Shown here in pieces: positions 58,041 to 64,000 of a DNA stretch of 64,000 bases; position 1 is the first letter of the stretch; every line of letters begins with the position of its first letter. The DNA is from Dendrobium chrysotoxum (Eukaryota > Streptophyta > Magnoliopsida > Asparagales > Orchidaceae): the NCBI GenBank assembly GCA_019925795.1, contig CM034313.1:22370932-22434931 (forward strand). The letters run 5' to 3'. Under the pieces are notes generated by a model that saw nothing but the letters and a program-made list of their open reading frames with translations, ran no database searches and was not told where the DNA came from. The translations under genes and the position numbers were made by a program.

Positions 58041-61000
58041 TGTTGACCTCATTATTTGAGGTCAATTTCCCTGGAATTAACCTCTAGCACTTAGATCTTC
58101 GTAGCCTTGTGTAGACGTCATCCTTAAGATCACCTTAGGTGGATACCAACAGACATAGAATTGACTCGCTGCGAGCTAAATCTAATTCAAATTCATACTA
58201 GTCAAATTAAAAATATAAAATTGAATCATACTAAATTAAAGTTTTGACTAAATTTTGTTTAAATTGACATACTAATTTCATTAAAATTTTCTATCTATCT
58301 TAAAATTAAAAAATTGACATTTAAAAATTTTTTTGAATTAAAATTAAAATAAGTCAAATATTCTATCCTAATGAAATCAAATTTTAAATTAAAAAAATAA
58401 TAATAAATAATAAACATGGCCAAGAGGAGGTTTGGGCATCTCACCCCACGATCTCCTCTATACTTCTTAAAATCAAACCCCCACTCGGCTCTCTCTCGGT
58501 TCGCACGAAGCCCAGCCAGCCTCCTTCTCCTGTCGGCACATCTTCCCCAAGGCCGGACGGCCTCCTCCCTCTCCTGATTATCCCGTTCATGAGCCCTAGG
58601 ACAGAACCCTCTTCCCGCCTCCCCCTCTGCTTCGTGCGACTCCAAGGGCTGAAGCCCTCATCTTCCTCCCTTTCTATCATATGCAAGGGGCTCCGGCTTC
58701 AACTCCTTTGCCCTAGCTGATGCTGATAACCTTCTCAACCTTGGGTAATTCCTTCTACATCCTCTTTATCTTCTTTTTCTTTTATGTTCTTCTTCTTCTC
58801 TTCACAAACAATCTAAATAAACCTTTCCACTTTAACACCTTATATCTTTCTAAGAAAACTTTGAATGAAGGATTGGAGCTCCTGTAAATACATCATACAA
58901 CATTAAGAAACCATTTAAAACCCATTCATACAGAGTATATCTAATAGGCTCATAACTTCTCGTTAAGTATAATATGAAACTTTTTATTTTAAGTTTTACT
59001 TCTGGTATGACATGCATTCAGTGTTATTTCTGTACAGTCAAAGTAAGCTTTCCATATTCATAGGTAATGCTCAATTGATTTGACTATTCATCTATTTCTT
59101 ACCTATTATGATTAATTCTTGAAGAGCTCATCTTAAGATAATGTGGTGTTCATTATGGCTGATCAATATACATGTTGCTTAAATCTATCAACTTCCAGGG
59201 TGAGGGTAGTTGTTTGTTTTTATGTTAAATGAATCAATGGAATGGCCTTAGATGAATTATAAAAAGTGTATATAAGTTATCAATTATGTTAATTATCAAG
59301 CAAGAATGCATGTTTATTTCATTTGGATGAATGATGTGATTATCGAGCTTTATAAATATAAGATTCTTGCCTTTTCCATATATTGGTGCGGTGGCTTGAG
59401 AAAGTTATCGAGATTGACATCAATTAAACCACTGAGATCTTGATTCTCGCCAAATAGCTAATGTTTGCTTGTCAGCTCTTACAAGTAATTCATTTTAAAT
59501 GCATGGTGCTTGTTATAGAAAAATCTGTTTTGAAGTTTATTTTATTCAATTTAAATAATTTGCACATTCATGCTGGCAAGTCTTGGTTAATTGCTATGTA
59601 TTTAGGATCTATCTTCTGTCATTTGCTTCATGGGAAGTGCACTGCCATGTGCTTTTCTTGGTGTTCCAATGAAAACTGTTATGAGTTCTCTGTGTTAGAC
59701 ATCCTTTGCATAGAACCTAAATCTAGTTAAAATGAATAAATGATTTGTAATAGTTCCATTTTTTTTAATTTTATTATCATGGTTGTAAAACAAACTTACA
59801 AGGATCCATATCTGTAAATACTAATGAACACTCAAGTGTATTGTTATGTACAAAATTATTATATGCTTGCAAATTACATTGTTGCAAGGAGGAATAACAC
59901 TTCATTATCAAGTTGAATTAAGCTGCAGCATGATGAATTTTGTGTTTGGGATTATCTTTTGGATGCATAATCAAGTGATTGTTGTGGTAATGGTGAATAC
60001 TATGAACAAGCCATTAGACTAGAATTTCAGGTTACATCTTTTTGAGGATTTGATTATTGATAATTATATACAACAACAACAACAAGCTTTTATCAGATCT
60101 ACCTCTACTTCATGATTCTAGCATTTAAATGAGGCTAAGTTGGGATGATTATACCTTCATTTGACTTGATGTATATTTGATCATTAAAATTCTTATTTCA
60201 TCACATAAAATATGGATTTAAAGTGTTCTGAGGCAATTAAATGATATTTAGGTAACATGACCCATTTTGATGAATAATTTGCTATGTTTCATGTGATTTG
60301 TTCTTGGAAAAGAGGAAGTGTTAGATGGCTTTGCACTTTAGGAAGTTGCCCTTAAGAGAAAAATGTTTATAAGTTGAATAGTAATGTGGAATATGTACAT
60401 TTTTAAAAAGTGAACTAAGTGATTTTGGAAAGTGATTCGTGTTTGAATTGAAAGGTGAAATGTGTAAGTATGAAAATGTGTCTTGAAAAGTAAAATTTAA
60501 AGTATGTGAAAGAGTGAAAAATGAAAGTTAGATTGTTAAGAGTTGAAAGGTGTGGGTGTTGTAGAGTGAGCTAGTTGGGTGTTTATTAAAAAATGAATGT
60601 GTTTAAAGAAGAAAGCAATGCCCCTCTTTCTCTATCTCTATCTCTACCCCTCTCTTTCTCTTTCTTCTACTTCTCCCTTCTTGTGCCTCGAGGTAAATGT
60701 TGGAAAAATAAAAAAAGTGTGCTTTCGAAAGTGAAAAGTTCAAAAGGTAGACAACTGCACCGGTGTTCAAGACCGATTAAAGGTACATTTTTATTTTTAG
60801 TAATTTTAATTATTTCATTGATAATTATTGAATGTGCTTCTAATCTCTATTTTATTGTCTTTATTTGCATGAACTACGAAGAACTATATTGAATCAAATG
60901 AACAAAAGGGGAAAGAGATAAAGGAGTCAGTCGCCTCTATCCAACAGGGTAGAGATGCTATGGGTGGAATCCACCGGGTCATAGCCCCCGGTGTTGAAAG

Positions 61001-62937
61001 TTTTCTTAAAACTTAGAAAGCCTGTAGGAGGCCTTTGGTGCAGTTTGTTCCAACCCTTCCCCTTTAGGGCCCTGTAGAAACTATAGTCTTTTATTTTATC
61101 ATGTATTTTATAATTCAATATTTAATTTATAAGTTACTTTTATTCTGTCATTTAGAACCCAAAACCCTTTAGTTTATATTCTCGCATATATCTAAAGGGT
61201 TAGTGACGGTGATTATAATCCTACAAAATAGTAGTGTCATGTAAGGACAATAATTAAGGACAAGTCTTAGAGAACTTAGATTTAGGATGCATGCACTCTT
61301 TAGAAAAAAGAACACTAAACATAGATAATTTAGTAACATCCCACCTAAGGTCTAGTAATAATCTTAACTTAAAATTCAATCAATTAGAAAACCCCAACTA
61401 ATAATTAACTCAGGATATATCCAAACCACACAGCCTACTGCACATACTTAGATTTTTCTACTAGGACAAATGACTCTAGCTTTAGGTTAGGTTGGTGTTT
61501 ACTTTCTTGCTGTTGTGTGATGGGCTTTCTCAATTTTCACTACATGTTATTTGTGATTGATGGGAGTGTTTATTTACTTTTACTTCTCTCTGTAATATGA
61601 TGCATGGGCAATAGATTACCCCTAGGTTAGGAACGATTTGGATGCTCACAAAATTTTATGCAGGTGGCCATACTCGAGTAGGGCTAAATCAAAGGGGGCA
61701 AATTAAAGATTTAAATTGACACAAATTTTCTGTAGGTGCAAAATGCTAAGCCCCCTTAAAATTAAAAGAGCATGGCCAAGTGTGACTGGTGAAATTTAAT
61801 TTAAATACAAATATATAACTGCTTGGGATGATTTTATTATAAACTGCTTAGGATAATCTTGCAGGTGATCTAGATTTTCTTTTCTTGTCAAAGTTATAAT
61901 ATAAACGTGTTTAAAAAGAGTTGTAATATGAAAGTGACTTGAAAGTGGGATATCACACCCAACTTGGAATCCAAAGAGAGGAGAATATCCCTCAGGGGAA
62001 TGTTCTTTTCTATTTGGAAAGCCAAGTTAGGGTGATTTTAATATCCAAAGGGAAAAGAAAATACCCCTTCAGGGATGAGTTTCTTTTCATTTGGGTATCC
62101 AAAACTGACAAACGCAAGGAGCTCGTGGAAGGAAAGAAGACAAAGGAAAGAAGACAAAGGAGAGAAGATGAAGAAGTGAAGAAAATAAGAGATATCCCAT
62201 TTCAAAATCATCTGCATCAGTTGTAGGATTAGAATCTGAGTTTATTGTCAAGGGTGCCCGGCCACTTTACTTTTCAGTTGACCCTAGGTTGTAAGTAAAG
62301 TGGCACTTTCCATATGGAATTTGGATATTATATTTTTGGATAATTTAATTTGATTGTTTACATTATTTGTGCGATAGTTTTTTTTAGGATTCTTGCATGT
62401 CGTATTTTGTTTTAGCCTGGATACGATCGGAGTATTTTTTTGTAAGGGCACGATAAAAATATTTTATACTTGAAATTTAAATAAAATTTTTAGGCTCACA
62501 TAGTAACTCTAACGATCTAAGAAGTAAGTTTGGAATCGTCGAGAGTAAGCATAAAGCATATTATTACTTTCTCTTCCTTATTAGGCACCTCCCTGCTTGC
62601 GGATTCTGGCAGACCACCTGGCCTATTAGGGTGCAGTTCTGTCAAGGGGATGTTGTGTAATCTCTAGGAAAAAATTTATTTTTTAAGCCTAATTTTAAAA
62701 TTGCTTCATAAATTATTTTATGCATTCCAGTCAATTAGCAAGCATTGAATTAGATATAAATTAAAAGAGTTTAAAATTTTAATTATATTATGCTCTCAAG
62801 CATCATTTACCCTACATAAGTAAAGGGGCCTATTAGGATTTATCTTAAATGTCGGCCCTGATTCCTCAAAACGTAAATCATGTTCCTACCCATCTTTTAT
62901 AAAGAGATCGGACACATGATTTTAAAGTGTCTAGGTG
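58041..62937 (+). repeat. LTR A3, 3'-truncated
   Basis: It starts TGTTGACCTCA with the perfect 9-bp inverted repeat (58043-58065) and is collinear with A1 to the A1 equivalent of about 18045. About 1 kb of the LTR end is missing at the junction with the minus-strand copia fragment. The GC-rich island at 58416-58730 has lost the A1/A2 frame by a base change in a C-run. The hairpin block at 60934-60993 keeps the second stem perfect. Confidence 0.88.
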
Positions 62938-63306
62938 CTTAGCCTTTCATACTAAGCTCTAGGTGCCTGTTTAAGTCCATATAATACCTTTTTCAATTTG
63001 AAAACATGATTTTAAAAATTGTGTATTTTTAAAACTTGGACGTTGCTCAATATAAACATCATCTTATATCATCCCATTTAGAAAGGCACTCTTTACACCT
63101 ATTTGATACAACTTAAAATCTTTAAAACAAGCATAGGCTAAAAGCACTCTAACTACCTCAAGCCTGGCTACCAGGGCAAAGGTCTCCTCAAAATTAGTTC
63201 CCTCAATTTGATTATACCCCTTAGCCATTAACCTTGCTTTATTCTTTCCAATCACTCCAGAATCATTCATCTTATTTTTAAATACTAACTTTGTTCCAAC
63301 AACACT
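62938..63306 (-). pseudogene. copia reverse transcriptase N-terminal part, copy 3, truncated
   Basis: In the same frame after the stop, SVVGTKLVFKNKMNDSG, the NFEETFALVARLEVVRVLL block and FKLYQIGVKSAFLNGMI are read. A second TAA follows at about 63063, where a Gln is expected, then PPGFEN-like and LYGLKQAPRA-like remnants with small frame changes. Homology ends at about 62938. The catalytic YVDD box is missing. Confidence 0.87.
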
Positions 63307-64000
63307 TTAATCTTTTGGTCTTTCTATCAATTCACAAATATTATTACTAGCAAATTGATTCAACTCATCATGTATAGCTAGAATCCAAAACTCATCTAAA
63401 AGTGCTTGATTTATACTAGTGGGTTCAATCATTGAAATTAAAGCGAAGTGATTCACTTCTTTCCTCAATCTATACCTAGTCTTAACTCCTTCACTTAGGT
63501 CTCCTAAAATTAACTCCTTAGGATGACTCTTGGGAAAATTCCATTCTCTAAGCAATGGTTTTTCTTCTTTATTTTCAACCCTCTCTTCCACTTTTTCAAT
63601 TTTAAGTCCTTGGGTTATTTCCACAACTTCATCTTCATCCAACCTAGACCCTCCATAGTTATCTGATTCATCAAAAATAACATGAGTGGTCTCCTTAACT
63701 ATTAATGTCTTTCTATTAAAAACTCTATAGGATTTTCCAACACTTGAATATCCTAGAAAAATTCCTTCATTAGATTCAGGATTAAATTTACCTAAGAGAG
63801 TTTTTCTATTATTATATATAAACACTTTACATCCAAAAATATATAGATGTAAGAGGTTGGAAATTCTACCTTTAAGAAGTTCATAGGCTATCTTGTTTAA
63901 TTTTGATCTAATGTACATCCTATTTAATATATAACATGCGGTACTAACTGCTTCAGCCAAAAAATATCTTGGTAGTGAATATTCTGCCAACATGGTTCTA
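63307..64000 (-). pseudogene. copia integrase C-terminal part and linker, copy 3
   Basis: An open frame of 228 codons from 63993 starts inside the integrase (MLAEYSLPRYFLAEAVS), then has FGCKVFIYNN, the GIFLGYSSVGKSYRVFN block, a Glu-rich linker and LNQFASNNICELIERPKD. A TAA stop (63307-63309) replaces the Gln found in copies 1 and 2. The first Met is internal to the protein, so this is not a gene start. The linker differs from copies 1 and 2 in a Glu/Val-rich stretch near 63570-63640. Confidence 0.88.

Larger units (their letters stand above)
62938..64000 (-). mobile_element. SIRE-like copia retrotransposon, copy 3 fragment, minus strand
   Basis: This is the same family as copies 1 and 2 but opposite orientation. 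It spans the integrase C-terminal region to the RT GLKQAPRA block. It is better preserved than copies 1 and 2 and probably younger. It continues beyond the window on its 5' side. Confidence 0.9.

Noticed and set aside
1..64000. tRNA, rRNA or organelle-derived sequence
   Set aside because: No cloverleaf, rRNA core or organelle gene was recognised. The only tRNA-like strings are the primer binding sites.

Overview
The window is a repeat-only stretch of a flowering-plant nuclear genome. It is AT-rich, has no recognisable host gene, and almost every base can be assigned to nested or tandemly joined LTR retrotransposons. The superfamilies point to an angiosperm with a large repeat-rich genome: a SIRE/Maximus-like Ty1/copia family and an Ogre/Tat-like Ty3/gypsy family. 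The species cannot be told from the sequence. All element genes are decayed by stops and frameshifts.

Layout. (1) 1-13147, plus strand: two copies of one SIRE-like copia family in tandem, sharing a single LTR at 6256-7941. Copy 1 (1-6255) runs from the gag end through protease, integrase, RT and RNase H to an extra env-like reading frame and several polypurine tracts. Copy 2 (7942-13147) runs from the initiator-Met PBS through gag, protease, integrase, RT and RNase H, and is cut off at 13148. (2) 13148-62937: an array of a coding-poor Ogre-related family, here called A. It reads LTR A1 (13148-19034), tRNA-Arg-type PBS, noncoding internal region, 151-bp tandem repeats, PPT, LTR A2 (49830-~52925, internally deleted), a second internal region, 151-bp tandem repeats, PPT, LTR A3 (58041-62937, truncated). 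(3) 21755-46851: a full-length, about 25.1 kb Ogre-like element, here called B, inserted in the A1 internal region. It has a perfect 5-bp target duplication ACTTC, LTRs of about 6.8 and 7.1 kb, PBS, ORF1, gag, protease, RT, RNase H, a second archaeal-type RNase H, integrase, seven 151-bp tandem repeats and a PPT. (4) 62938-64000, minus strand: a third, better preserved fragment of the copia family (integrase end to RT), joined to LTR A3 through about 3 bp of microhomology.

How the parts relate. A and B share the LTR ends, much of the 3' half of the LTR, the PBS type, the 151-bp repeat family and the PPT, but not the internal region. A has no gag-pol, so it looks like a non-autonomous family mobilised by B-like proteins. 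The order of events is copia tandem, then A insertion at 13148, then B insertion into A, plus several small deletions and a 146-bp duplication across the right B junction.

The most interesting material is non-coding. It includes paired sequence at the LTR ends and beside the PPT, a hairpin in the LTR with a compensatory base change between A and B, a 151-bp satellite-like unit built from three about 50-bp sub-repeats, a 39-bp hairpin minisatellite downstream of the copia TATA box, and a C-depleted 1.6-kb tract in the B LTR.
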